A stretch of 45,475 nucleotides of DNA. Origin: RUG754 sp964345365. Lineage in GTDB: Bacteria; Bacillota; Clostridia; Peptostreptococcales; Anaerovoracaceae. A program made the translations under genes and the position numbers. Below the pieces are notes generated by a model that saw only the letters and a list, made by a program, of their open reading frames with translations, made no database searches and was not told where the DNA came from. Below, in pieces: positions 31,712 through 39,482 of this stretch (positions within the stretch are counted from its first letter, which is position 1; the number at the start of each line of letters is the position of its first letter). Where the stretch lies: positions 1 to 45,475 of the forward strand of contig CAYFQR010000006.1 of the NCBI GenBank assembly GCA_964345365.1, written 5' to 3'.

Positions 31712-32002
31712 TTATAGTCCCTGGAAGAACTCAATTTCCTTACTGTCAGGAGTAAGTGTTATGACAGCCTTCTTGTATGAAGGTGTATAACCTGCGAATC
31801 TTCCCATTCTTTTTAATTTACCGTCATAGTTCATGATGTTTACTTTAGCGACTTCAACGCCGAAGATTTCTTCAACCGCCTGCTTAACCTGAGTCTTGTT
31901 AGCATTGCAGGCAACCTTGAAAGTGTACTTTTTTTCAGCCGCTACGTCCATACTCTGTTCGGAAATAACAGGAGTTAATATTATGTCATATGCCGTTTTC
32001 AT
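31712..32002 (-). CDS. rplW: 50S ribosomal protein L23
   Basis: L23 (96 residues) sits at the exit tunnel and docks trigger factor and SRP. It begins 'MKTAYDIILTPVISEQSMDV' and has the loop 'VNIMNYDGKLKRMGRFAGYT'. Its ATG overlaps the rplD stop by one base (TAATG). Confidence 0.98.
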   Translation of the reverse strand: MKTAYDIILTPVISEQSMDVAAEKKYTFKVACNANKTQVKQAVEEIFGVEVAKVNIMNYDGKLKRMGRFAGYTPSYKKAVITLTPDSKEIEFFQGL

Positions 32003-32625
32003 TATTTGTACACCTCCTCAATTAATTTAACCGCTTCCTGAGTTACTATGAAGCTCGTGTGGTTTACGATTTCGTAAACGTTCATAGTAGTTGCAAGAGC
32101 CGTTCTCACGCCCGGAATGTTGGCCGCCGACTTAACGACGTTCTCATTCTTTTCGGCTGTGATGATGAGAGCTTTCTTCTCCGCTTTAACCGCTTCCAAG
32201 AAACGAAGCATATCCTTTGTCTTAGGAGCTTCAAAATTGAGCTCGTCCACTACTATGATGTTGTTTCCTGCTACCTTGGAGGATAAAGCGGACTTCATTG
32301 CAAGCCTTCTTAACTTCCTCGGTAATGTATATCTGTAATCTCTCGGCTTCGGAGCGAATACTACGCCGCCGCCGATCTGTGATGGGTCAGTAGAATGTCC
32401 CTGTCTGTGACGACCGGTTCCCTTCTGTCTGAAAGGTTTCTTTCCGCCTCCTCTGACTTCGCCTCTTGTCTTTGCGGACTGAGTGCCTTGCCTTTGGTTA
32501 GCCAAGTAGTTCTTTACTACAGCGTGAACGGCGAATTCATTTGGAGCGATTGCGAAAATCTCATCGTTTAATTCGATTGTTCCGGCATTTGCTCCCTGCA
32601 TGTTAAGCATTGTAACCTTTGCCAT
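32002..32625 (-). CDS. rplD: 50S ribosomal protein L4
   Basis: L4 (207 residues) lines the exit tunnel, and in E. coli it also represses the S10 operon by binding its leader. It has the tunnel loop 'GGGKKPFRQKGTGRHRQGHS' and 'GGVVFAPKPRDYRYTLPRK'. I choose the ATG at 32625, seven bases after AGGAGG; the longer frame start overlaps rplC's end and has no site. Confidence 0.97.
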   Translation of the reverse strand: MAKVTMLNMQGANAGTIELNDEIFAIAPNEFAVHAVVKNYLANQRQGTQSAKTRGEVRGGGKKPFRQKGTGRHRQGHSTDPSQIGGGVVFAPKPRDYRYTLPRKLRRLAMKSALSSKVAGNNIIVVDELNFEAPKTKDMLRFLEAVKAEKKALIITAEKNENVVKSAANIPGVRTALATTMNVYEIVNHTSFIVTQEAVKLIEEVYK

Positions 32626-32642
32626 TTTGTATCCTCCTTCCA

Positions 32643-33278
32643 CTATCTATCTTGACCTTTTATCGCGTATTGAACGCGAACCAGTCCACCCTTGTTTCCC
32701 GGTACTGCGCCCTTTACGAGCATGAGGTTTCTTTCAGCGATAACTTTTACTAAAACCACGTTCTGAACCGTCACGGTATCTCTACCCATTCTTCCCGGTG
32801 CTTCGTTGCCCTTGAATACTCTTGACGGATAGGTTCCCGCTGCCAAAGCTCCCGGCAATCTCTTATGTTTAGAGCCGTGAGTCATAGGGCCGCGTCTGTG
32901 GCCATGTCTCTTGATATTTCCCTGAGTTCCTTTACCTTTGGAAACTCCGGTGATGTCTAATTTAATTCCTTCTTCGAAATCTTCAACAGTTATTATCTGT
33001 CCGACTTCATAGGTTTCGCCTTCACAAGGTCTGAATTCCGCCAAATGCTTCTTCGTCGGAACTCCTGCTTTCGCAAAATGTCCTGTCAGCGGTTTATTTA
33101 CTCTCTGTGGCTTCTGATCTTCGTAGCCAACCTGTACTGCGTCATAACCGTCAGTTTCAACTGTCTTTATCTGAGTTACGACTTCAGGGCCCGCCTCGAT
33201 GACAGTTACCGGAATAACGCTTCCGTTTTCGTCAAAGATCTGAGTCATGCCCATCTTTTTTCCTAAGATTGTTTTCAT
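32643..33278 (-). CDS. rplC: 50S ribosomal protein L3
   Basis: L3 (211 residues) starts 50S assembly; its long loop reaches the peptidyl transferase centre. It begins 'MKTILGKKMGMTQIFDENGS' and has 'KRHGHRRGPMTHGSKHKRLP'. It follows rpsJ, but with a 121-base structured gap where neighbouring gaps in this cluster are about 10-25 bases, suggesting separate control of L3 and downstream genes. Confidence 0.98.
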   Translation of the reverse strand: MKTILGKKMGMTQIFDENGSVIPVTVIEAGPEVVTQIKTVETDGYDAVQVGYEDQKPQRVNKPLTGHFAKAGVPTKKHLAEFRPCEGETYEVGQIITVEDFEEGIKLDITGVSKGKGTQGNIKRHGHRRGPMTHGSKHKRLPGALAAGTYPSRVFKGNEAPGRMGRDTVTVQNVVLVKVIAERNLMLVKGAVPGNKGGLVRVQYAIKGQDR

Positions 33279-33304
33279 TATTTTTCCTCCATAATCTTAC
33301 ATTG

Positions 33305-33394
33305 GAACTCTCCGGTTTGGCTTGCATCTCGGCTTCCTACACAGGTCGGAAGTCCGTACCCTCTCGTGAGTTCTTACTAAGGGAGTGTCCCTTA
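33305..33394 (-). promoter_or_regulatory. Structured RNA spacer between rpsJ and rplC
   Basis: In the minus-strand RNA a 7-bp hairpin (33388-33394 with 33378-33384, loop of three) stands just after the rpsJ stop. A 6-bp closing stem follows (33368-33373 with 33305-33310: GAACUC/GAGUUC), enclosing a stem with a bulged A (33349-33355 region with 33331-33337: GGACUUCC/GGAAGCC). The rplC ribosome binding site is about 20 bases downstream. There is no U-run, so control would act on translation or processing rather than intrinsic termination. Compare the leader before rpsM. Confidence 0.45.
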
Positions 33395-33399
33395 CTTAA

Positions 33400-33711
33400 T
33401 TAAAGTTTAATTTCGATTTCTACCCCTGCCGGCAAGTCCAACTTGGTGAGTGCATCGGTGGTCTTGAGTGTGGCGTTCGTGATGTCGATGAGTCTCTTGT
33501 GCGTTCTCTGTTCGAACTGCTCACGGGAATCCTTATACTTGTGGACCGCTCTGATGATAGTTACAACTTCTTTCTCTGTAGGCAGCGGAATCGGACCGCT
33601 TACGTCTGCGCCGGTCTTCTTAGCCGTCTCGACGATTTTTGCTGCGCTCTGATCAAGCAATGCATGGTCATAAGCTTTGAGCTTAATTCTGATTTTCTGT
33701 AATTCGCTCAT
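33400..33711 (-). CDS. rpsJ: 30S ribosomal protein S10
   Basis: S10 (103 residues) belongs to the 30S head and also acts with NusB in antitermination. It shows 'IRIKLKAYDHALLDQSAAKI', 'SGPIPLPTEKEVVTIIRAVH' and 'FEQRTHKRLIDI'. It is the first gene of the supercluster. The start follows AGGAGG, and a promoter lies about 245 bases upstream. Confidence 0.98.
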   Translation of the reverse strand: MSELQKIRIKLKAYDHALLDQSAAKIVETAKKTGADVSGPIPLPTEKEVVTIIRAVHKYKDSREQFEQRTHKRLIDITNATLKTTDALTKLDLPAGVEIEIKL

Positions 33712-33954
33712 TTTTTCCTCCTAATTTTTCTTCGTACTGTTTTCGCTATGCTCTGTACAGGGGTTCAACCTCTTGTTTTTCAAGGTGTCAGCGGGCCTCG
33801 CCGCCTGCTTACACGCTCTCGTGCGTTTCCTAAATTTTCGCACAAACGAAAAACTCAGGCGAATCCCTCCGCCCGAATCCGGTTCGGACATGCTCCGCGG
33901 AAATTACCAGATAGCCCTGCAACTTCCCGTTTCATCGCCTTAGCAAGCTTTTCC
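33712..33954 (-). promoter_or_regulatory. Long 5' leader of the S10 operon
   Basis: About 235 nt of untranslated leader separate the promoter from rpsJ. Visible hairpins in the RNA are GUCCGAA/UUCGGGC near 33880-33900, UUUUCG/CGAAAA near 33838-33860, CACG-AGAG-CGUG near 33815-33830, and UUG-AAAAA-CAA with an outer ACC/GGU near 33770-33790. No obvious U-run follows any of them. In E. coli the S10 leader is bound by L4; whether this one is I cannot say. Confidence 0.5.
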
Positions 33955-33983
33955 ATTATACTTTATGTCTTTTTTAATTGCAA
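33955..33983 (-). promoter_or_regulatory. Promoter of the S10-spc-alpha supercluster
   Basis: Minus strand: TTGCAA (33978-33983), 17-base spacer, perfect TATAAT (33955-33960). About 55 bases upstream are almost pure A/T (33984-34040), like an UP element. No comparably strong promoter is seen further down the cluster, so it may drive all of it. Confidence 0.82.
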
Positions 33984-34059
33984 GCTTTTTTGGGAAATAT
34001 TTTTTATTATTTTGTGTTTTTTAAGCTTTTTCATGCAAAAAACATAGATACATCAATGC

Positions 34060-34125
34060 TTAGGGACCCTAAATTCTTACACGCATACCCGTGTTTCTTT
34101 TTAGCGACTGTCATAAAAAACAGTC
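34060..34125. repeat. Series of small palindromes between the 5'-nucleotidase and the S10 promoter
   Basis: Three hairpins stand in a row: ttaggg-a-ccctaa (34060-34072), acacg/cgtgt (34079-34083 with 34090-34094) and gactgt/acagtc (34106-34111 with 34120-34125, loop T-rich on the minus strand). They lie in the non-coding gap 34041-34215, which otherwise holds only the terminator at 34157-34183. Their role is unknown. Confidence 0.45.
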
Positions 34126-34156
34126 ATGCGTTGCCTAAATAATTCTCGTAATCAAA

Positions 34157-34183
34157 TAGGGACCGGAAAATTTCCGATCCCTA
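34157..34183 (-). terminator. Probable terminator of the 5'-nucleotidase gene
   Basis: Arms 34157-34169 and 34171-34183 are complementary over 13 bases except one position, which is a U-G pair in the minus-strand RNA but a mismatch on the plus strand; this favours use by minus-strand transcripts. The loop is small and the following U-run weak. It lies 33 bases past the stop. Confidence 0.55.
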
Positions 34184-34215
34184 ATGTTTTTATTATAAGT
34201 CCCGCTTGCGGTGTA

Positions 34216-36183
34216 TTATGCCGCGCGTCCTACAACTCTGTTTGACCAGTGTCCTAAGTATTTAGCTCCGTCTATGGTCTTTATCGCTCTTATCTTGAAA
34301 TAGTATTTCTTTCCCTTGGTGAGCTTGGTTGTCTTATATGTGTTCTTGCTTGTTGTGAGAACCTTCTTGTAGCCGCTCGACTTTTTAACCGATCTCCAAA
34401 CCTCATATTTAACGCCGGAAGCCGTTGCAGCTTTCCAGTTTAATGTTACGGATTTTTTGGAATTCTTGACTTTGAGTGCAGGAATATATTCCGCTACCGC
34501 GAGCTTGGAATTCGCCGACTCAAGTGCCGCAAGCGTAGGAGCTATCACTTCGTCATGAGTGAGAACCTTGATTCTTCCCTGTGCCGCAGCATATTCGTTT
34601 CCTACTACGCCGTTAAGCTTATCCGTTATATAAGTGATGAGCACCTGATTGTCGAGCATTACTCCGTACTGAGTAAACTTGTTATCGGCAAACATTGTGT
34701 ATCCGTCTCCCATTTGCTTAAGGAGATAGTTATGGGATGCTACAGTATATGTCTTGTTAGGGTCGATAGCTTTGCCGTTCACCTTGACTTCGCTTACTCT
34801 TCTGCTGCCGTCAATCTTAACAAACATCTTGTTTTCGTCGAGTACTACTGCCGACTTGATGAACGGGTTGATGGTATAGGACATTCCCGCTACCTGTAAG
34901 AATCCGCCGGACTCGCCTTCGCCTGCCGACCTTGAACCGAGTTCAAGGGCATCGAGGATTTCCTGTCCTGTTGCTTCAACTACGCAAAGTTCGTTTCCGA
35001 AAGGATGAACCTTGATAATATCCTCATATGTGATATCGCCTTTGGCGATGCTTGTTCTGATTCCGCCTCCGTTTACGATAGCTATGTCAGCTCCCGATAC
35101 CGCCTTGTATGCGTCTGCACAGAGGTCTCCCAAGTTGGTTTCTTCGCTTCTTATCGCTCTGGTTCCGTCAGCCCTGTTGATTGTAAGTTCAACTGCGGTC
35201 TTAGCCACTACTTTTTTGAGAACGCCGTCAAGTTTAGCTTGGATGCCTTTTACGTATTTGTCCACATCTTCGTTCTTGTTGGCATATCCTGTGATATTTT
35301 CGGCAGTGATTGAACCGTCTTTCTTAACCGTCATCTTACCGATGTTTTCAAGTCTGCTTCCTGTGGAAAGCACGGTGACATTCTTGCCTGCCTTGTTTTT
35401 TATTGTTTTGACAAATGTCATATGTGCGTGACCGTCGATAAATCCGTCAATGCCTTTGGTATTGGCTACTACGTCTGAGGATTTCCAATATTCAGTGTCA
35501 GGGTCATCTCCAAGGTGTCCGACCGCGATTACAGTATCCGCTCCGGCTTTTTTTGCGGAGTCGATTGCAGTCTGAACTCTGCTGTAAAGAGCCTTTCCTG
35601 TGGTATCGTTTGCAAAGTCATAAATCCAGTTTCCTTTTCCGTCCTGGAAATATACCGGAGAGGATTTTGTCTTTGTTTCAGGAGTTGTGATTCCTACGAA
35701 AGCAATTTTTTTGGTTCCGTATGTTTTCAGCACATATGGCTCGAATACCAGCTTGTCTGTCTTAAGGTCTATGAAGTTTGCACTGATATATGGTGTTTTG
35801 GATTTCTTCGCAATCACGTTGAGGAACTGATCCATCCCATAGTCGAATTCGTGATTTCCCGGAACAACTACATCAAAGCCGACTTCGTTCATTATGTCCA
35901 TGATGTATTCTCCCTTTGAGAGAGTTCCGATAGGCCCTCCCTGAATCGCATCACCTGCATCAACGAGTGCAACGTGCGCATACTCAGCCCTCATTTCATC
36001 TCTGTATCCGGCAAGTCCGGCATAGCCGATTTTGTCATCTACAGCGCAATGTACGTCAGAGGTCGCAAGGATTACGACATCATCAGCATTCAGTGCTTTA
36101 GCTTCTGCAAATGCCATTGTAGGCATCATGGTGAAAACCAATATTACAGAGAGCACCAAAGTAATAATTTTTCTGTTCTTCAT
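34216..36183 (-). CDS. Secreted 5'-nucleotidase/metallophosphoesterase with fibronectin III tail
   Basis: A 655-residue exported protein of the UshA/5'-nucleotidase family, which strips phosphate from nucleotides outside the cell so that nucleosides can be imported. A signal peptide is clear (basic 'MKNRK', hydrophobic core, cleavage near 'AFAEA', about 26). The metallophosphatase domain (about 38-290) has 'ATSDVHC', 'DAGDAIQGG', 'PGNHEFDYG' and 'DGHAH'. The 5'-nucleotidase C-terminal domain (about 330-530) includes 'NGGGIRTSIAKGDIT'. The last 80 residues form a fibronectin type III-like domain ('YEVWRSVKKSSGYKKV'). No LPxTG anchor is seen, so it is secreted or held by the FN3 domain. It has its own promoter. 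Confidence 0.93.
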   Translation of the reverse strand: MKNRKIITLVLSVILVFTMMPTMAFAEAKALNADDVVILATSDVHCAVDDKIGYAGLAGYRDEMRAEYAHVALVDAGDAIQGGPIGTLSKGEYIMDIMNEVGFDVVVPGNHEFDYGMDQFLNVIAKKSKTPYISANFIDLKTDKLVFEPYVLKTYGTKKIAFVGITTPETKTKSSPVYFQDGKGNWIYDFANDTTGKALYSRVQTAIDSAKKAGADTVIAVGHLGDDPDTEYWKSSDVVANTKGIDGFIDGHAHMTFVKTIKNKAGKNVTVLSTGSRLENIGKMTVKKDGSITAENITGYANKNEDVDKYVKGIQAKLDGVLKKVVAKTAVELTINRADGTRAIRSEETNLGDLCADAYKAVSGADIAIVNGGGIRTSIAKGDITYEDIIKVHPFGNELCVVEATGQEILDALELGSRSAGEGESGGFLQVAGMSYTINPFIKSAVVLDENKMFVKIDGSRRVSEVKVNGKAIDPNKTYTVASHNYLLKQMGDGYTMFADNKFTQYGVMLDNQVLITYITDKLNGVVGNEYAAAQGRIKVLTHDEVIAPTLAALESANSKLAVAEYIPALKVKNSKKSVTLNWKAATASGVKYEVWRSVKKSSGYKKVLTTSKNTYKTTKLTKGKKYYFKIRAIKTIDGAKYLGHWSNRVVGRAA

Positions 36184-36282
36184 TTCGCTACCCTTTCTTA
36201 TATAAATTTATATTCATAAAGTGAAAGCTTTTTTGCCGCCACCTTAAGCGAACAAAATACTTGCGAGTGTTATCTACAGTTT

Positions 36283-36311
36283 ATTATATCACATACCTCA
36301 AAAAATGTCAT
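36283..36311 (-). promoter_or_regulatory. Promoter of the 5'-nucleotidase gene
   Basis: Minus strand: ATGACA (36306-36311), 17-base spacer, perfect TATAAT (36283-36288), about 100 bases before the start codon. It overlaps the U-run of the psuG terminator. Confidence 0.72.
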
Positions 36312-36327
36312 CACGGTTGCTGCCGTG
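36300..36327 (-). terminator. Probable terminator after psuG
   Basis: Stem 36312-36316 with 36323-36327 (cacgg/ccgtg, loop of six) is followed on the minus strand, after seven bases, by six U (plus A at 36300-36305). The stem is short and its distance to the U-run not ideal, so it may be leaky. Confidence 0.5.
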
Positions 36328-36370
36328 TACCGGTAAAATTTTAGTAAGATTGGGGAAATATTTCATCAAG

Positions 36371-37273
36371 TTAAATACTTGCTGCAATTTTCGCGCCGAT
36401 TTCGGCATTGTTAAGAACGAGCTTGATATTCGCTTCAAGACTGGCACCCTCTGTCAGCTCCTTAACTTTCGTGAGAAGGAATGGCGTAATTCTCTTGCCT
36501 GTAACGCCGAGTGCATCAGCCTCCGCCACTGCCTCTTTTATAACCTTGTCCATCTTTTCAAAAGGTATTTCGTCTTTTTCAGGTATAGGGCAGGTTACCA
36601 GAACACCGCCTGTCAGACCCATCTCTTCTTTTGAGCGAATCAGTGCCGCGATTTCTTCCGGCGTGTCAAGCCTGAGCTCTGCAGGCACGCCGGATTTTCT
36701 CGAATAGAACGCGGGGATTTCATCTTGACCGCAGCAGATTACCGGGACACCCTTCGTTTCGAGATATTCCATTGTCGCGGGTATATCTAATATTGACTTG
36801 CAGCCTGCACATACCACGGTTACATCCGTCGATTTAAGTTCTTCAAGGTCTGCCGAGATGTCGAGCGTTTCTCCGAAGCCTCTGTGAACTCCGCCGACGC
36901 CGCCTGTTACGAACACTTTTATTCCTGCCATATGTGCCGCTATCATCGTGCCCGCAACCGTCGTCGCACCGTTAAGTTTTTTCGCTCTGACAAGCGGGAA
37001 ATCCCTCCTCGAAACCTTTAATACGTTGTCGGCGGTTCCGAGAAACTCTATTTCTTCTCTCGTTAAACCGATTTTAATAACTCCGTCTATTATGGCGATT
37101 GTCGCAGGAACAACGCCGTTTTTTCTTATAACATCTTCTACTTCAAGCGCGGTTTCAATGTTTTTCGGATAAGGCATCCCGTGTGCGATTATCGTGGACT
37201 CGAGTGCCACCACGGGCCTCCCGCTTTCCAAGGCTTCTCTGACCTCGGCCTTAATGTCGATATACTCTTTCAT
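36371..37273 (-). CDS. psuG: Pseudouridine-5'-phosphate glycosidase
   Basis: PsuG breaks the C-C glycosidic bond of pseudouridine 5'-phosphate, giving uracil and ribose 5-phosphate. At 300 residues it has the normal size. Conserved segments are 'VALESTIIAHGMPYPKN' (about 22-38), 'GATTVAGTMIAAHMAGIKVF' and 'TGGVGGVHRGFGETLDISAD', with the catalytic lysine in the 'LNGATT' neighbourhood, and 'GGQDE'-like 'CCGQDEIPAFYSRKSG'. Its ATG overlaps the stop of the psuK kinase by four bases, so substrate phosphorylation and cleavage are made together. Confidence 0.95.
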   Translation of the reverse strand: MKEYIDIKAEVREALESGRPVVALESTIIAHGMPYPKNIETALEVEDVIRKNGVVPATIAIIDGVIKIGLTREEIEFLGTADNVLKVSRRDFPLVRAKKLNGATTVAGTMIAAHMAGIKVFVTGGVGGVHRGFGETLDISADLEELKSTDVTVVCAGCKSILDIPATMEYLETKGVPVICCGQDEIPAFYSRKSGVPAELRLDTPEEIAALIRSKEEMGLTGGVLVTCPIPEKDEIPFEKMDKVIKEAVAEADALGVTGKRITPFLLTKVKELTEGASLEANIKLVLNNAEIGAKIAASI

Positions 37274-38184
37274 TTCATTCTCCTTCGTATTTCATCAATA
37301 TTTATGTCGGGATTTACGGCATTCGTCGATTCCATAGTTATCTCCGCCGCCGCCATTCCCATCTTTGCTATTTCACTTACCCTCAGCCCCCTGGCAATTC
37401 CGTAGAGAATACATGCCGAAAAGCTGTCTCCTGCGCCTGTGGCGCTTATAACTTTTATTCCTTCTTTCGGTCTCAAAAAACCCTCTTCGTTTTCGTCTCT
37501 GAAATATACTCCGTCTTTGTTTAAGGTTATATAGACCTGCTTTACTCCGAGTTCCATGAATCTCTCGCCGGCACGCCTGATATCTTCATCGTTTTCAATG
37601 CTGAGTCCCAATATTGTTTCCGCTTCTATTATATTGGGTTTTATCGCAAAAAATCTGCCGATAAAATCTTTGGCTCTTATCCCTTTGCTTGCGGATACGG
37701 GGTCAAAGAAGAATCTCAAATCCCTCAGTTCTCTCGTAACGAAGTCAAGCAGCTCTCCCGTCAGGTTGCCGTCCAAAGCGATTACTTCCGAATCGGCAAG
37801 CCACTCTTTCGACTCAACAATCAATCCTGAATCTATTGCGTCGATGATTCCCATATCGGATATGGCGATTTCCATGTCTCCGCTTCCGTCCAATATACTT
37901 AAATACATCGAGGGGCTCCGACCCTCAATCTCAATTATATGAGATGTGTCGCAACCCAGCTTCTTAAGCGCCGTCTTGGCTCCGATGCTCATGTGGTCGT
38001 CACCTACGGCACTGAGCATGCCGCACTTGCCGCCGATACGCAAAACATTCTCGGCGATATTTCTTCCCACACCGCCATAAGACAACTTAATTTTGCCGGG
38101 ATTGGAATCATGATATTTCAGTTTATCTGACGGAGAGCCTTCAATGTCTATATTGATTCCGCCGATAATTTTAATTTCCGTCAT
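37270..38184 (-). CDS. psuK: Pseudouridine kinase (PfkB family)
   Basis: A 304-residue PfkB-type carbohydrate kinase, assigned as PsuK because its stop overlaps the start of psuG. PsuK phosphorylates pseudouridine to the substrate of PsuG. It shows the N-terminal 'IIGGINIDIEG', the glycine-rich 'LSYGGVGRNIAENVLRIGG' and the catalytic 'SATGAGDSFSACILYG' with its Asp base. I choose the ATG at 38184 (GGTGA six bases upstream); in-frame GTG and TTG starts at 38193 and 38196 behind AAGGGA are possible. A uridine-kinase-like gene ends 59 bases upstream. Confidence 0.9.
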   Translation of the reverse strand: MTEIKIIGGINIDIEGSPSDKLKYHDSNPGKIKLSYGGVGRNIAENVLRIGGKCGMLSAVGDDHMSIGAKTALKKLGCDTSHIIEIEGRSPSMYLSILDGSGDMEIAISDMGIIDAIDSGLIVESKEWLADSEVIALDGNLTGELLDFVTRELRDLRFFFDPVSASKGIRAKDFIGRFFAIKPNIIEAETILGLSIENDEDIRRAGERFMELGVKQVYITLNKDGVYFRDENEEGFLRPKEGIKVISATGAGDSFSACILYGIARGLRVSEIAKMGMAAAEITMESTNAVNPDINIDEIRRRMK

Positions 38185-38243
38185 ATTGTTCACCAATTCA
38201 TTCCCTTGTTTTGATGTTTGCCGTCTATTTTTTTATCAAAAAC

Positions 38244-39296
38244 TTAATATCTGAAATGGCAATACAGTTCCTTGTCGTCTGTTTTCATTTTTTTATTTTT
38301 TGCAGGATCCGCCTCGGTGAAAGTACTGCCTCCGATAAACTCTCTTAAGATGGAGTCGTTTGGAATAACATCGTCATCAGGGTAAGACTCGAACTCATCC
38401 AGAAAATCCATCATTTTCCGTGCTTCTGCAAATTCAGGTTCGTCCCTCTCTATAGCTGCAAGGAGCGGCCATGCATATTTCTTCAATATCGGAATCTCGT
38501 ATATATGCGAGGTGTTCACATTGATATCCGCCTGATTTTCGAAAGGGAAGATGTTCTTGTTCTCACCCCTCCTTACAGACGGCCACATATCTATTGTTTG
38601 CTGTGCGGAATGACCTCTGTACTTGTTGTCGCGAACCATTCTTCTAAGCACTCTGTGATCTATAGGGTCAACTCCCGCATTGTCCTCAATGTGGATAGCG
38701 GTAATCGGGCATACGAATATCTTAAACTTTTCTTCGTTTGCAATTTCACGAGTCAGCTCATCGTTAAGCGCATGTATGCCTTCAATGACTATCGGCTGAT
38801 TGCTCTCAATTTTAGTCGGCCTTGTCCCGAAAATCTTCTTTCCATCCATAAAATCAAATACGGGAAGGTCAGCAATTTCTCCGCTGAGAAGTTCGTTTAT
38901 ATTGCGGTTAAAAAGCTCCACGTCTACGGCCTCAAGGTCCTCGTAGTTTCTCTTGCCGTTTTTGTCTAAAGGTGTGTTTTCCCTCTCCACGAAGTAATCA
39001 TCCGTGCCCAAATAAAGCGGTGCAAGACCGTTTACTTTGAGCTGTATGCATAGTTTCTTTGCGGTGGTGGTCTTCCCCGAACCCGAAGGACCTGCAATCA
39101 GAATAACGCGCTTTTTTTTCTCGGTTATGAGATTGGTTATCTCAATCAGCCTCTTGTCCTGATATGCTTCGGAAAGCTGCACGAGTTCTCTGAACGAATC
39201 GCTTGCGACCACTCTATTGAGATCGGAGACGGTTTTTACACCCAAAAAATTGTCGTCAATATCGTGTTTTAATCCCTTAATCTGTATTTTTTCCAT
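38244..39296 (-). CDS. Uridine kinase-like nucleoside kinase (PRK family), lacking the usual N-terminal domain
   Basis: A 350-residue P-loop kinase of the phosphoribulokinase/uridine kinase family. Walker A is 'GPSGSGKTTTAKKL' (69-82); further family marks are 'LGTDDYFVERENTPLD', 'PVFDFMDGKK' and 'VIEGIHALND'. Relatives in Clostridia are usually near 550 residues with an N-terminal TGS/threonyl-tRNA-synthetase-like region; here translation starts in what would be the linker ('LNRVVASDSFRELVQLSEAY'). The ATG at 39296 is backed by GGAGGAAGG upstream. The longer open frame to 39410 is built from tandem repeat DNA and is not convincing. It precedes psuK and psuG, fitting nucleoside salvage. Confidence 0.85.
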   Translation of the reverse strand: MEKIQIKGLKHDIDDNFLGVKTVSDLNRVVASDSFRELVQLSEAYQDKRLIEITNLITEKKKRVILIAGPSGSGKTTTAKKLCIQLKVNGLAPLYLGTDDYFVERENTPLDKNGKRNYEDLEAVDVELFNRNINELLSGEIADLPVFDFMDGKKIFGTRPTKIESNQPIVIEGIHALNDELTREIANEEKFKIFVCPITAIHIEDNAGVDPIDHRVLRRMVRDNKYRGHSAQQTIDMWPSVRRGENKNIFPFENQADINVNTSHIYEIPILKKYAWPLLAAIERDEPEFAEARKMMDFLDEFESYPDDDVIPNDSILREFIGGSTFTEADPAKNKKMKTDDKELYCHFRY

Positions 39297-39310
39297 TAAT
39301 AAACCTTCCT

Positions 39311-39357
39311 CCGCTGAGTGCGGTAATCGTTTACCATATCCGTCGGCTTGGCCGACG
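39311..39357 (-). promoter_or_regulatory. Two hairpins just upstream of the uridine kinase-like start
   Basis: Bases 39341-39347 and 39351-39357 (cgtcggc/gccgacg) form a perfect 7-bp stem with a three-base loop. A second hairpin, ccgc/gcgg (39311-39323), borders the ribosome binding site and could mask part of it. No U-run follows, so an effect on translation or mRNA stability is the likelier role. Confidence 0.4.
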
Positions 39358-39368
39358 TTCTTATTGTT

Positions 39369-39482
39369 CCATATCCTGACGCCAATATATTGTTTATTTC
39401 TCTGCTCCATATCCTGACGCCAATATATTGTTTATTTCTCTGCTCCGTGTCCTGACGCCAATATATTATTTATTTTCCGCTC
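39369..39482. repeat. Three tandem 38-bp repeats at the end of the aminotransferase gene
   Basis: Copies 39369-39406 and 39407-39444 look identical (unit begins ccatatcctgacgccaat). The third, 39445-39482, differs at about six positions and includes the stop and last codons of the aminotransferase. The array therefore seems to have grown from the 3' end of that gene by slippage or unequal exchange. There are no spacers, so it is not a CRISPR. The unit is not a multiple of three. Confidence 0.85.

Noticed and set aside
18380..33711. Many long plus-strand frames opposite the ribosomal protein genes
   Set aside because: They are shadows of highly conserved minus-strand genes and have no matching families or ribosome binding sites.
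39297..39410. A longer, 388-residue version of the uridine kinase-like protein
   Set aside because: The extra 38 codons are made of tandem repeat and hairpin DNA, while the ATG at 39296 has a good GGAGG site.
39369..39482. CRISPR-like array
   Set aside because: The 38-bp units abut with no spacers and include a gene end; no cas genes are present.
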